A DNA stretch of 64,000 nucleotides, from contig JAOPUT010000243.1 in NCBI GenBank assembly GCA_025963385.1, positions 1 to 64,000 on the forward strand, written 5' to 3'. Shown here piece by piece: positions 55,380 through 64,000 of the stretch (position 1 is the stretch's first letter; each line of letters begins with the position of its first letter). The stretch is from Mycobacterium sp. (GTDB taxonomy: Bacteria > Actinomycetota > Actinomycetes > Mycobacteriales > Mycobacteriaceae). A program made the position numbers and the translations under genes. The notes beneath the pieces were generated by a model. It saw only the letters and a list, made by a program, of their open reading frames with translations. It was not told the DNA's origin and ran no database searches.

Positions 55380-56855
55380 ATGATCACCGTCGGCGACGTC
55401 GTTGCCGACGAGTCCCTGAACCTGCAGGTCGTGGCCGGTGCCGCTGGTTTGGACCGAGAGGTCACCTCCGCCCATGTCTCCGAGCTGACGTCGCCGAGGG
55501 ACTGGCTGCGCGGCGGCGAACTCCTCATGACGGTGGGGCTGCTGCTGCCGATGAAGCCTGCCGAATGCCGTGCCTATCTGTCCGAGTGCGCGGCAGCGGG
55601 CGTCGCGGGGGTCGCGCTCGGCCTCGGCCACGGGTTGCCGTACCAACACTGCCCCGTCGCCCTGCGTGAGGCGGCGCAGGAGGTCGGTGTGCCGCTGCTG
55701 GTGGTGCCCGACGAGACACCGTTCATCGCCGTCACCAAGTGGGTCTTCGAGACGATCGCCTGGCAGGAACGCCGCGACCTGCAGACCGCGATGGAGATCA
55801 ATCGCCGACTCACCGCCGTCGCGACGAGTGCCGCACCGCTGCAGGCCCTCCTGTCGGCGTGGTCGGAGAACAGCGACACCCCGTGCGTGGTGTGCGACAG
55901 CGGCGGTCGGCTGATGGCGGCGACGGCGGGCACCGACGCCGCGGTCGTCGAACGGGCCTGCCAGATCCCGTTCCATCCGCGCGCGGCGGGCGGCGGCTGG
56001 TCGATGGTCGGCGACTTCGAGGTGCACACCGTCGGAGCCGAGATGCCGCTCGCGTACGTCGTGCTGGGGGCCGACATGAACGTGACGTCTCGTGCCTCGT
56101 CGACGGTGCTGGTCTCCCTGATCGCCCTGGACATCGAGCGGCGCAACCTGTCCGATCAGCCCGAGCGGCGCCGCCGCGCCCAGGTGTTCGCCCAGTTGCT
56201 GCGACCCGGCATCAAACGCGATCGCGCACAACATCTTGCGGCCAGCGTCGGGTTGACGGGGGAGCTTTACCAGGTGGCCGTGATCGCGTCGGAGGACGTG
56301 GACTCGCTCGCGTTTCGACTCCACCTCGGTCTGGATGGAGCGCTGGTGCGGGTGAACGGCGGGCTGGTGGAAATCGCGCATTCCGATGCGACCGCGTTGA
56401 TGGACGTCCTCGGGACGCATGCAACCGGCCTGCCGACGGGCATCGGCGCCGCCACGTCACCGGAGTCGTTGGCGGTCTCGGCGATGCAGGCCCATTCACT
56501 GCTCCCGATCAGCGAGCACCTCGGCCGGATCGTCACCGCGAGCGAGGGGGAGACGGTGTCGCTGCTGCTGTCCCTTGGCACTCCGCAGGTGGTGCGCGGG
56601 TTCGCCGACGCCGTGCTCGCCCCGCTCGACCACCTCGATCCTCGCGAGCGGTTGGAACTGCTCCGGACGCTGGATCAGTGGCTGCGGGCCAACGGCGCCT
56701 GGGATCCCGCCGCGCACCGACTTTCACTGCACCGCAACACCGTCCGCAACAGGATCGACCGAATAGCGGCGTTGACCGGACGGCGTCTCAACGACGGTGA
56801 CGACCGCATGGAACTGTGGCTGGCGCTCAAGGCCAGGGCCGCCCTGCCGCAGTGA
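55380..56855 (+). CDS. PucR-family transcriptional regulator
   Basis: 491 residues. The N-terminal PucR (purine catabolism) domain covers about 5-130 (TVGDVVADESLNLQVVAGAAGLDREV and DWLRGGELLMTVG). The middle is a GGDEF-like/CdaR region. The C-terminal HTH_30 domain has LRTLDQWLRANGAWDPAAHRLSLHRNTVRNRIDRI, the DNA-binding signature of this family. Family members usually activate purine-, sugar-acid- or GABA-catabolic genes. Its divergent position to the permease and ureohydrolase genes makes it their likely regulator. Confidence 0.9.
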   Translation: MITVGDVVADESLNLQVVAGAAGLDREVTSAHVSELTSPRDWLRGGELLMTVGLLLPMKPAECRAYLSECAAAGVAGVALGLGHGLPYQHCPVALREAAQEVGVPLLVVPDETPFIAVTKWVFETIAWQERRDLQTAMEINRRLTAVATSAAPLQALLSAWSENSDTPCVVCDSGGRLMAATAGTDAAVVERACQIPFHPRAAGGGWSMVGDFEVHTVGAEMPLAYVVLGADMNVTSRASSTVLVSLIALDIERRNLSDQPERRRRAQVFAQLLRPGIKRDRAQHLAASVGLTGELYQVAVIASEDVDSLAFRLHLGLDGALVRVNGGLVEIAHSDATALMDVLGTHATGLPTGIGAATSPESLAVSAMQAHSLLPISEHLGRIVTASEGETVSLLLSLGTPQVVRGFADAVLAPLDHLDPRERLELLRTLDQWLRANGAWDPAAHRLSLHRNTVRNRIDRIAALTGRRLNDGDDRMELWLALKARAALPQ

Positions 56856-57624
<769 letters not shown>

Positions 57625-57626
<2 letters not shown>

Positions 57627-57752
57627 CGAGCGCTTGCGCGAGGAACCGATGGCACTGACGAGCGCTTGCGCGAGGAACGGATGGCACTGACGAGCGCTTG
57701 CGCGAGGAACCGATGGCACTGACGAGCGCTTGCGCGAGGAACCGATGGAGCT
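57625..57752 (+). repeat. Four tandem 32-bp units, each carrying a ribosome-binding site and ATG
   Basis: Units start at 57625, 57657, 57689 and 57721 and are nearly identical (core GACGAGCGCTTGCGCGAGGA). Each contains GAGGA followed by an ATG; the last ATG (57745) is the start of the next gene. The segment resembles that before rbfA (31352-31370). Confidence 0.92.
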
Positions 57753-58221
57753 GAAGAAGGACGACGGGTCGCGCGCACTGCGCATCCAACTGCTCATCGG
57801 CCTGATGTGCCTGGCGATGGTCGGGTACTTCATCCTGCTCGGGCGGGCCGGTGTCATCCTCGTCAACTCCGGTCGGCCCGCGGCGATCGGCCTGGGCCTG
57901 GCGATCTTCGTGATGCCGGCGATCGGGCTGTGGGCCATGATCGCCACGCTCCGTGCGGGTTTCGCTCATCAGCGGCTCGCTCGACTCGCCCGCGAGTCGG
58001 GCAGGGAGCTCGACGTCAGTGCGTTGCCGCGCAGGCCGTCCGGCCGCATCGAGCGTGACGCCGCCGACGAACTCTTCGACACGGTGCGGGCCGAGGTCGA
58101 GGCCGACCCCGACGACTGGCTGCGCTGGTACCGACTGGCACGCGCGTACGACTATGCGGGCGACCGTGGCCGGGCCAGGGAGACGATGAAGAAGGCCGTC
58201 GCCATGCAGGAGCGGACGTGA
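57745..58221 (+). CDS. Membrane protein with two N-terminal helices and a helical cytoplasmic domain
   Basis: 158 residues. Two hydrophobic segments (IQLLIGLMCLAMVGYFILLG and AIGLGLAIFVMPAIGLWAMI) are followed by a soluble part in which DDWLRWYRLARAYDYAGDRGRARETMKKAV looks like one or two TPR-type helices. It corresponds by place to M. tuberculosis Rv2772c. The ATG at 57745 is the last start in the 32-bp repeat array, with GAGGA eight bases before it; a TTG at 57730 would be the only longer start. Its stop overlaps the next start (GTGA). Function unknown. Confidence 0.75.
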   Translation: MELKKDDGSRALRIQLLIGLMCLAMVGYFILLGRAGVILVNSGRPAAIGLGLAIFVMPAIGLWAMIATLRAGFAHQRLARLARESGRELDVSALPRRPSGRIERDAADELFDTVRAEVEADPDDWLRWYRLARAYDYAGDRGRARETMKKAVAMQERT

Positions 58222-58673
58222 GCAAGACGCTGCTGATCGTCCATCACACCCCGTCGCCGCATACCCAGGAGATGTTCGAGGCCGTGGTGTCCGGTGCCAC
58301 CGACCCCGACATCGAAGGCGTCGAGGTGGTGCGGCGCGCCGCGCTGACCCTCTCGCCGGCAGACATGCTCGCGGCGGACGGCTACGTCCTCGGCACACCG
58401 GCCAATCTCGGCTACATGAGTGGGGCGCTCAAGCACGCCTTCGACGTCTGCTACTACCCGTGCCTGGACGCCACCCGCGGGCGGCCGTTCGGTCTATACC
58501 TGCACGGCAACGAGGGCACCGAGGGGGCCGAGCGCGGCGTCGCGGCCATCACGACCGGCCTGGGGTGGGTCAAGGCGGCCGACACCGTGGTCGTGTCGGG
58601 ACGGCCGAGCAAGGACGACGTCGAGGCGTGTTGGAACCTCGGGGCGACGGTCGCCGCTACGCTCATGGGCTGA
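58218..58673 (+). CDS. Flavodoxin/NADPH-dependent FMN reductase-like protein
   Basis: 151 residues. The FMN phosphate-binding segment is VHHTPSPHTQEMFEAVV at residues 8-24, and the isoalloxazine loops are in LGTPANLGYMSGALKHAFD and the later HGNEGTEGAERGVAAI. This is the short-flavodoxin fold of WrbA/NADPH-FMN-reductase-type proteins. It is coupled to the preceding membrane protein. It corresponds by place to Rv2771c. The electron partner and role are unknown. Confidence 0.83.
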   Translation: MSKTLLIVHHTPSPHTQEMFEAVVSGATDPDIEGVEVVRRAALTLSPADMLAADGYVLGTPANLGYMSGALKHAFDVCYYPCLDATRGRPFGLYLHGNEGTEGAERGVAAITTGLGWVKAADTVVVSGRPSKDDVEACWNLGATVAATLMG

Positions 58674-58687
58674 CGATAGGAGCGCGC

Positions 58688-59152
58688 ATGCCTGGAATCG
58701 CAGAGCTCGCACTGGCTGGAGCCCCGATCGCCGGTGGCGCGCTACTCGGCGTCGTCGCAGGCAACCTGCGCGCCCCTGACATCCGGGCGCTGGTCAAACA
58801 GGACATGGACCTGCTGGACAGGCTTCCGCCCGAGCAGGTCGAGCGCCGCGCCGAGCTGCAGCGGGTGATCGACATCCGCATCGACGACATGATCGCCGCC
58901 GTCGACAAGCAGCGGTCGATGCTGGAGGTCGCGGCGTCCTACCGGGGAAACTGGCGCGACATCGTCGTATTCATTTGCGCGATCCTGTTCACCATCATCT
59001 GGTGGAACACCGACCACGCGCGCAACAACTACTGGCTGATGTTCGGGGTGATGATCCTCGTGTCGGTGGCCGCAGGCATCTACGCGGGACGCGGGATACT
59101 GCGGGCGATAGGGACCTATCTGCGTGGCCGAAAGGCCGAGCAGGGTCAGTAG
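58688..59152 (+). CDS. Small membrane protein of unknown function
   Basis: 154 residues from the ATG at 58688, which has AGGAG six bases upstream. A glycine-rich N-terminal hydrophobic segment (LALAGAPIAGGALLGVVAGNL) is followed by an amphipathic, charged helical region with RAELQRVIDIRIDDMIAAVDKQRSML, then two membrane helices (IVVFICAILFTIIWW and YWLMFGVMILVSVAAGIYAG). It ends in a basic tail. No family is recognised. The stop overlaps the convergent CitE-like gene by seven bases. Confidence 0.7.
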   Translation: MPGIAELALAGAPIAGGALLGVVAGNLRAPDIRALVKQDMDLLDRLPPEQVERRAELQRVIDIRIDDMIAAVDKQRSMLEVAASYRGNWRDIVVFICAILFTIIWWNTDHARNNYWLMFGVMILVSVAAGIYAGRGILRAIGTYLRGRKAEQGQ

Positions 59153-60075
59153 TGGTACGTGTCGGACGGCGCGGGAACGTGATCGGGGTCGTCGCCGAAC
59201 TGCGATGAGTGGATGCCGTACGCCTTGGCCAGATCCAGGATCTTGGTGGCACGGGCGATGCGCGGCAGATCCGAGCCATTGCGGATCTCGCCTCCGTCGC
59301 GCTGAAACTCCGCGAAGAACTCGTTGGCCCAACTGATTTCGTCCTGCGACGGCGACAGCCCCTCGTTGACCGACGGGCACTGATCGGGCGTCAGGCAGAT
59401 CTTGCCGGTCATGCCGAATTCGACGGACACGGCGCTGGCCTCGATCAGCTTCAGCGCGCTCGATCCGATGGTAGGGCCGTCGATGGCGCTCGGCAGGTGG
59501 GCCGCCTTCGCCGCGATGGTGAACCGTGACCGTGCGTACGCCAGAGTGGCCGGGTTGTCCCCGAACCCGGTGTCGCGGCGGAAGTCGCCGATGCCGAACG
59601 CGAGGCGGAAGGTGCCCTTGGTCGCAGCGATCTCGGTGATGCGCTCGAGTCCCCGCGCGGTCTCGACCAGGGCGACGATCGGCACGTCGGGCAGTCGCTT
59701 GGCCGTCTCGATGACGTGGTCGACCGATTCGACCATCGCGAGCATGATCCCGCCGACCGAGGTCGTGGCCAGCATGTCGAGATCGTCGGCCCACCACTTG
59801 GTGCCGAAGCCATTGACGCGCACCCAGTCGTCGTTGCCTGCGTCGAGCCACCGCTTCACGTTGTCGCGCGCGGAGTCCTTGTCCTTGGGAGCCACCGCGT
59901 CCTCGATGTCGAGGACGACGATGTCGGCGCGGGAGTGTGCGGCCGCGGCGAACCGGTCGTACTGCGTGCCGTTGACCAGCAGCCAGCTCCTGGCGAGCAC
60001 CGGGTCGATGCGCGATCCGGGTTCCGAGAGGTCATGGCTGAAATCCGGATTCTCGCCTGTCGTCTGGTCGTACAC
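59146..60075 (-). CDS. CitE-like HpcH/HpaI aldolase/lyase
   Basis: 309 residues of the citrate lyase beta-subunit family, a TIM barrel that cleaves or forms 3-hydroxyacyl-CoA esters. VLDIEDAVAPKDKDSAR (about residues 54-70) provides the metal-binding Asp/Glu, VRVNG the catalytic arginine, and ALVETARGLERI the second glutamate. FGIGDFRRDTGF and PSAIDGP follow. There are no CitD/CitF genes, so it is a stand-alone citramalyl-CoA or beta-methylmalyl-CoA lyase-type enzyme rather than part of citrate lyase; the substrate is inferred at family level only. The start is the GTG at 60075. Confidence 0.87.
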   Translation of the reverse strand: MYDQTTGENPDFSHDLSEPGSRIDPVLARSWLLVNGTQYDRFAAAAHSRADIVVLDIEDAVAPKDKDSARDNVKRWLDAGNDDWVRVNGFGTKWWADDLDMLATTSVGGIMLAMVESVDHVIETAKRLPDVPIVALVETARGLERITEIAATKGTFRLAFGIGDFRRDTGFGDNPATLAYARSRFTIAAKAAHLPSAIDGPTIGSSALKLIEASAVSVEFGMTGKICLTPDQCPSVNEGLSPSQDEISWANEFFAEFQRDGGEIRNGSDLPRIARATKILDLAKAYGIHSSQFGDDPDHVPAPSDTYHY

Positions 60076-60126
60076 CCGTCAATCGTCGCCTACCGGGTGA
60101 CGGCGAGGCAAAACGGCTCCGAGTTC

Positions 60127-60867
60127 TCAGCCCAGCTTCGCGCCGAAGAAGCTCTTCATCGCGTCCCAGTGCCGTTGGGCGGCGTCGGGGTCGTAGATGC
60201 CGTCGTGGTCGTGGACCGCGAATCCGTGTGCGGCGGGGTAGAACTCGATGGTGTGCTCGACATCGGCCGCCGTGAGCGCCTTGTCGAGGGTTTCAGCGGC
60301 CTCGTGGGTGAACGACTTGTCGTTCTCGGCGGCACCGACGTACACGGCCGCGGTGATCTGGTCGGCGAGCAGGTGCGGGCTGTTGGGATCGTCGGTCGCC
60401 AGCCCGCCGCCGTGGAACGACATGGCGGCGGCGACGCGAGCGGGAACGCGGCCCGCGACCACCAGCGACGTGCGTCCACCCATGCAGTACCCGGTGGTAC
60501 CGAACGCGGTGCCGCTGACTTCCGGCCGGGACTCCAGGTAGTCGAAGAAGGCGGCGGCGTCGCTGGCCATCCGGTCGTTGGTGATGCTGCCCATCATGCC
60601 CATCAACCGCTTGCGCTCCCCGTCGTCACCGAAGGCCGTGTTGATGTCGAAGGGTGCCCAGTCGCCGTCGCGGTAGTAGATGTCGGGCACCAGGACGGCG
60701 TAGCCGTCGCCGGCCAGCTTCTCGGCCATCTCCACCATCACGGGGCGCCTGCCCGCCGCGTCCGGATACATCACGATCCCCGGCCACGGGCCGTCACCCT
60801 CGGGTGTGGCAAGCGTGACCGGACATGTTCCGTCTGGCGTGGTGATGGTGTCTGTGATCGTCGGCAT
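60127..60867 (-). CDS. Dienelactone hydrolase family protein
   Basis: 246 residues. The nucleophile is the cysteine in GYCMGG, with the oxyanion part DAAGRRPVMVEMAEKLAGDGYAVLVPDIYYR upstream and the histidine in PAAHGFAVHD. It is a cytoplasmic alpha/beta hydrolase that may open lactones or hydrolyse esters. It corresponds in family to M. tuberculosis Rv2765 near thyA. The ATG at 60867 is chosen over the longer frame because GGAGGG lies four bases upstream. Confidence 0.87.
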   Translation of the reverse strand: MPTITDTITTPDGTCPVTLATPEGDGPWPGIVMYPDAAGRRPVMVEMAEKLAGDGYAVLVPDIYYRDGDWAPFDINTAFGDDGERKRLMGMMGSITNDRMASDAAAFFDYLESRPEVSGTAFGTTGYCMGGRTSLVVAGRVPARVAAAMSFHGGGLATDDPNSPHLLADQITAAVYVGAAENDKSFTHEAAETLDKALTAADVEHTIEFYPAAHGFAVHDHDGIYDPDAAQRHWDAMKSFFGAKLG

Positions 60868-60915
60868 GCCCTCCGTTTTACTCCCGTCCTCTGGACGTAT
60901 CCCACTGAGACTGCG

Positions 60916-60961
60916 CTGACGGCGCAAAAGTGCGAGTGACCGTCACCGTGAACGCCGTCTC
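60916..60961 (+). repeat. Palindromic dispersed repeat, family 2, copy A
   Basis: 46 bases with ends GACGGCG and CGCCGTC. It matches copy B (61852-61897) at 36 of 46 positions without gaps, in the same orientation. It reaches into the 3' end of the pseudogene. Confidence 0.75.
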
Positions 60962-61835
60962 GAGTCGCAGGCCTGGCGCACACGGTGCACGATCTCGGCC
61001 CGACGATGTTCAGCGACTACACGAATGACGATCCACCCGATGGAGGTGAGGTACTCCAGTCGGATGATGTCCTTGGAGTAGACGGGACGGTCGGTGTGGT
61101 GCCTGCCGTCGTACTCGACGGCGACCATCAGGTCCTCCCAGCCCATGTCGAGGTAGTAGCGAGGAAAGCCGTCCGGTCCGCGAACCGGTATCTGAGTCTG
61201 CGGTCGGGGGAGGCCCGCATCGATCAGCATCAACCGCAGCCGGGTCTCCCGTGGCGACTCCGCGCCGGCGTCGACGAGATCGAGCACCCGGTCCAACTGC
61301 CGCAGGCCCTTGACGTGTGGATGTCCGAGCGCCAATGCCTGCACGTCGTCGACCTTCAAATGGGTAGCTCTTGCCAGTGAGTCCAGCTGGGCCACCGCCT
61401 GCTCCAAGGGACCGCGACGCCCCAGGTCGAATGCCGTCCGTTCGGCGGTGGTGACCGCCATGCCTCGGACGCTCGCCACCTCGTGGTCCAGCAGTGTCTC
61501 GTTGCGGGTCACGACGCCCGCAGGGGTCGATGGTTGGCCCAGTTCAGCTCGATCGGGCTGTCGTCGTCGACCCATTTGGTGCCCAGCATCGCCGATGCCG
61601 CCAGGCCCCCGATGACGCTCTCGCGCCCGGACCACAGCCATGCCGCGACGGTTCTGTCCCCGAGCGTGAGCGGCATCCGTTTCGGGGCGTACACGTCGGG
61701 CAGTACCCGGCGGTAGAGGGTCCGGAGCTCGTGACGGCTGAGTGCCCCGCTGGCCAGGGCCTCGCTCCCGATGAAGACTCCCTCCATGCGCCGCAGGGTT
61801 TCATGCCCTCGGAGCTGGCCGCTTGATTCATCCAC
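60943..61835 (-). pseudogene. AbiEi/DUF559-type protein gene, broken by a single-base frameshift
   Basis: Two overlapping minus-strand frames make one protein of about 280-295 residues. The first (61835 or ATG 61787 to 61509) has the N-terminal AbiEi-like winged-helix part (RMEGVFIGSEALASGALSRH, SAMLGTKWVDDDSPIELNW). The second (to 60943) has AVTTAERTAFDLGRRG and a C-terminal DUF559/Vsr-like endonuclease fold with YLDMGWEDLMVAVEYDGRHH. Adding one base to the G4 run at 61523-61526 joins them as NHRPPAGVV. This may be a true pseudogene or a sequencing error. Related proteins are common, multi-copy and of unknown function in mycobacteria. It is bordered by family-2 repeats. Confidence 0.8.
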
Positions 61836-61851
61836 ACCCGTTGAGGCGGTA

Positions 61852-61897
61852 CTGACGGCGGGAAAGTACGAGTGACTCGCGCCCCGAGCGCCGTCTC
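61852..61897 (+). repeat. Palindromic dispersed repeat, family 2, copy B
   Basis: Direct-oriented homologue of copy A, located between the pseudogene and thyA. Ends GACGGCG and CGCCGTC are conserved. Confidence 0.75.
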
Positions 61898-61916
61898 AAC
61901 CGTCGGGGTCTGGCCG

Positions 61917-61928
61917 TAAACTGACCTC
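61917..61928 (+). promoter_or_regulatory. Leaderless -10 of thyA
   Basis: TAAACT (61917-61922), six bases, GTG at 61929. It is 19 bases downstream of repeat copy B, so the repeat covers the -35 zone. Confidence 0.6.
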
Positions 61929-62729
61929 GTGCCGATCGAGACGCCGTACGAAGACCTGCTGCGCCTGGTGCTCGAGACGGGGACGCCCAAGGCCGACCGC
62001 ACGGGCACGGGCACCCGTAGCCTGTTCGGCCGCCAGCTCCGGTACGACCTCGCCGCCGGTTTCCCGCTGATCACCACCAAGAAGGTGCACCTCAAGTCCG
62101 TCGTCTACGAGCTGCTGTGGTTCCTGCGAGGTGACTCCAACGTCGCCTGGCTGCACGAGCACGGCGTCACGATATGGGACGAGTGGGCTAGCGAGACAGG
62201 CGATCTCGGGCCGATCTACGGTGTCCAGTGGCGGTCGTGGCCGACGCCGTCCGGCGAGCACATCGACCAGATCAGTGCTGCCATCGACCTGCTCAAGCGC
62301 GATCCCGATTCCCGCCGCAACATCGTGTCCGCCTGGAACGTGGGAGAGATCCCGCAGATGGCGTTGCCGCCGTGCCACGCGTTCTTCCAGTTCTACGTCG
62401 CCGACGGCAAGCTCTCGTGCCAGCTCTACCAGCGCAGCGCCGACCTCTTCCTCGGCGTGCCCTTCAACATCGCCAGCTACGCGCTGCTGACCCACATGAT
62501 GGCGGCGCAAGCCGGTCTCGGCGTCGGCGAGTTCGTCTGGACCGGCGGCGACTGCCACATCTACGACAACCACGTCGAACAGGTCCGGCTGCAACTCAGT
62601 CGAGACCCTCGACCGTACCCGGAACTCGTTCTCGCGCCGCGTGACTCGATCTTCGACTACACGTACGACGACATCGCGATCGTCAACTACGACCCGCATC
62701 CGGGGATCAAGGCACCCGTCGCCGTATGA
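61929..62729 (+). CDS. thyA: Thymidylate synthase
   Basis: 266 residues; methylates dUMP to dTMP with methylenetetrahydrofolate. The nucleophile is about C149 in [12 protein letters not shown]. The [10 protein letters not shown]-like loop ([14 protein letters not shown], about 21-34), YGVQWRSWP and the [18 protein letters not shown] and [13 protein letters not shown] blocks are all present. The stop is 28 bases before dfrA, forming the classic thyA-dfrA pair. The start GTG is leaderless. Confidence 0.98.
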   Translation: MPIETPYEDLLRLVLETGTPKADRTGTGTRSLFGRQLRYDLAAGFPLITTKKVHLKSVVYELLWFLRGDSNVAWLHEHGVTIWDEWASETGDLGPIYGVQWRSWPTPSGEHIDQISAAIDLLKRDPDSRRNIVSAWNVGEIPQMALPPCHAFFQFYVADGKLSCQLYQRSADLFLGVPFNIASYALLTHMMAAQAGLGVGEFVWTGGDCHIYDNHVEQVRLQLSRDPRPYPELVLAPRDSIFDYTYDDIAIVNYDPHPGIKAPVAV

Positions 62730-62757
62730 GGCCTGCTGGCATGGCCGAGCATCGCCT

Positions 62758-63240
62758 ATGACGATTGGCCTCATCTGGGCCCAGTCGACCTCCGGGGTCA
62801 TCGGCCGCGACAACGGCATCCCGTGGCGTCTTCCCGAGGACCAGGCGCGATTCAAGGAACTCACGCTGGGCCACACCGTCGTCATGGGCAGGCTGACGTG
62901 GGAGTCCCTGCCCGCCAAGGTCCGGCCGCTGCCGGGGCGCAGAAATGTCGTAGTCACCAGGCAGGCTGACTTCATGGCCGAGGGCGCGACGGTGGTGAGC
63001 GGCCTCGAGGGCGCGCTCGGGGACGACGACACGTGGGTGATCGGTGGGGCGCAGATCTACGCACTCGCTCTGCCGCTGGCCACCCGCTGTGAGGTCACCG
63101 AGGTCGACGTGGACCTGCCTCGGGAGGACGGCGACGCCATCGCCCCGGCGCTCGACGAGTCGTGGGTCGGCGCCGAGGGCGACTGGCTGACGAGCGCGTC
63201 CGGCCTCCGGTACCGGTTCACGAGCTACCTGCGGGCATGA
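62758..63240 (+). CDS. dfrA: Dihydrofolate reductase
   Basis: 160 residues; NADPH-dependent regeneration of tetrahydrofolate, the partner of ThyA. Residues seen are [31 protein letters not shown] (active-site Asp/Glu helix), [15 protein letters not shown] (NADPH phosphate area) and [14 protein letters not shown]. The ATG at 62758 is chosen; the upstream open frame is a shadow of thyA. The stop overlaps the next start as ATGA. Confidence 0.97.
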   Translation: MTIGLIWAQSTSGVIGRDNGIPWRLPEDQARFKELTLGHTVVMGRLTWESLPAKVRPLPGRRNVVVTRQADFMAEGATVVSGLEGALGDDDTWVIGGAQIYALALPLATRCEVTEVDVDLPREDGDAIAPALDESWVGAEGDWLTSASGLRYRFTSYLRA

Positions 63241-64000
63241 GGCTCAGCATCGCGCAGGCACGTCGGGTGGCCGTCGCCGCACAGGGATTCGGAGAGGCCA
63301 AGCCCGCTGTGGTGACGCGCAGTCACCTGCGACGACTGGTGTCGCGGATCCAGGTATTGCAACTGGACTCCGTGTCGGTGGCCGTGCGGGCGCACTACGC
63401 GCCGGTGTTCAGCCGCCTCGGGCCCTATGACCGCGGTGTCCTCGAGAAGGCGGCGTGGCGCCACAGCGCGCGTCAGCCGCGCCTGCTGGTCGAGTACTGG
63501 GCGCACGAGGCGGCACTGATGGCCGTCGACGACTGGCCACTCTTGCGCTGGCGGATGCGTGAATACGCCGACGGGCGGTGGGGCAAGGAGATCGTCCGGA
63601 AGAACCGGCAGCTCGCCGAGGACGTCATCGCCGCCGTCGCCGAGCTGGGCCCGTCGACGGCGGGACAGATCGAGGCGCACCTGGAGTCGGAGCCGCGCGG
63701 CCGCAAGGGCCCGTGGTGGGACCGCAGCGACACCAAGTGGGTGGCCGAGGCGCTGTTCGCGTCCGGGGCCCTGACGACCGCCACCCGCGTCGGGTTCGCC
63801 AGGCACTACGACCTGAGCGAACGCGTCCTGCCGCCGGAGGTCTTCGCGCGCGAGGTGGACGACGACGTGGCGGTCCGCGAGCTGGTGCTGAGGGCGGCCA
63901 CCGCGCTGGGCGTAGCCACCGAGACCGACATCCGCGACTACTTCCGGCTCGGCGCCGGGCAGGCCAAGCCGGTGATCGCCGAGCTGGTGGCCGCCGGCGA
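63237..64000 (+). CDS. YcaQ-like winged-helix protein (DNA crosslink glycosylase family), 5' part
   Basis: An open frame starts at the ATG at 63237 and runs off the right edge, giving about 254 residues. The opening [16 protein letters not shown], the [25 protein letters not shown] block (with a QLD motif) and [18 protein letters not shown] are typical of the YcaQ/DUF1006 family, whose E. coli member unhooks interstrand DNA crosslinks. The family's QxR/QxD-type catalytic residues lie partly beyond the edge. It is translationally coupled to dfrA. The 3' end is outside the window. Confidence 0.85.
   Translation, partial: MRLSIAQARRVAVAAQGFGEAKPAVVTRSHLRRLVSRIQVLQLDSVSVAVRAHYAPVFSRLGPYDRGVLEKAAWRHSARQPRLLVEYWAHEAALMAVDDWPLLRWRMREYADGRWGKEIVRKNRQLAEDVIAAVAELGPSTAGQIEAHLESEPRGRKGPWWDRSDTKWVAEALFASGALTTATRVGFARHYDLSERVLPPEVFAREVDDDVAVRELVLRAATALGVATETDIRDYFRLGAGQAKPVIAELVAAG

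Overview
The window is chromosomal DNA from a high-GC actinobacterium of the Mycobacteriaceae, most likely a rapid-growing Mycolicibacterium-type species. The evidence is a mycothione reductase (mycothiol metabolism), EfpA, PptT, an LppU-like lipoprotein, a PGRS-repeat protein, and a gene order that broadly follows, in inverted orientation, the M. tuberculosis segment from glnA4 (Rv2860c) to dfrA (Rv2763c) as I remember it. Coding density is very high, GTG starts are common, and four-base ATGA/GTGA overlaps are frequent. I see no tRNA, rRNA, CRISPR array, insertion sequence or prophage.

Layout. 1-4.6 kb: the 3' end of a GlnA4-like glutamine synthetase, then a PuuD-like amidotransferase, an aldehyde dehydrogenase, an SDR and a GntR/FadR regulator; together these look like a gamma-glutamylation route for amine breakdown. 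4.7-6.2 kb: an ArsR-type regulator and the nickel/cobalt permease NicT, with a palindromic operator candidate between them. 6.2-10.8 kb: mycothione reductase, an alpha/beta hydrolase, malate:quinone oxidoreductase and a GNAT protein. 10.8-15.9 kb: a chelatase-like ATPase/VWA protein, CobO, CobB and CysG (cobalamin and siroheme). 16-22.8 kb: two EfpA-type drug exporters on either side of a secreted PGRS/collagen-like repeat protein. 22.8-25.3 kb: a PCD-VOC fusion and ProS. 25.3-26.3 kb: two ferritin-like (DUF4439-type) genes. 26.4-34.2 kb: the rimP-nusA-ylxR-infB-rbfA-cnpB-dinF translation/RNA operon.

34.2-39 kb is more accessory: a methyltransferase flanked by inverted copies of a palindromic repeat, EchA16, DUF2277 and DUF1802 genes, a CocE-type hydrolase and a DUF3558-like protein. 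39-48.2 kb: a metallophosphoesterase, PptT, TruB, SirR/MntR, RibF, RpsO, LppU, PNPase and a PepR protease. 48.3-56.9 kb: a MOSC-reductase-ferredoxin fusion, alanine dehydrogenase with its regulator AldR, a coiled-coil protein, and a ureohydrolase/NCS1 permease/PucR module. 56.9-64 kb: DapB, three small membrane or flavoprotein genes, a CitE-like lyase, a dienelactone hydrolase, a frameshifted AbiEi/DUF559-like gene bounded by direct repeats, ThyA, DfrA and the start of a YcaQ-like gene.

The most consistent regulatory signal is a TANNNT -10 hexamer placed 6-8 bases before the start codon of eighteen genes, which implies leaderless transcripts. Convergent gene ends carry perfect long hairpins. 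Several short repeat families (a 32-bp tandem array carrying a ribosome-binding site and start codon, two palindromic dispersed elements, and an in-frame 30-bp duplication) are not explained by the genes themselves.
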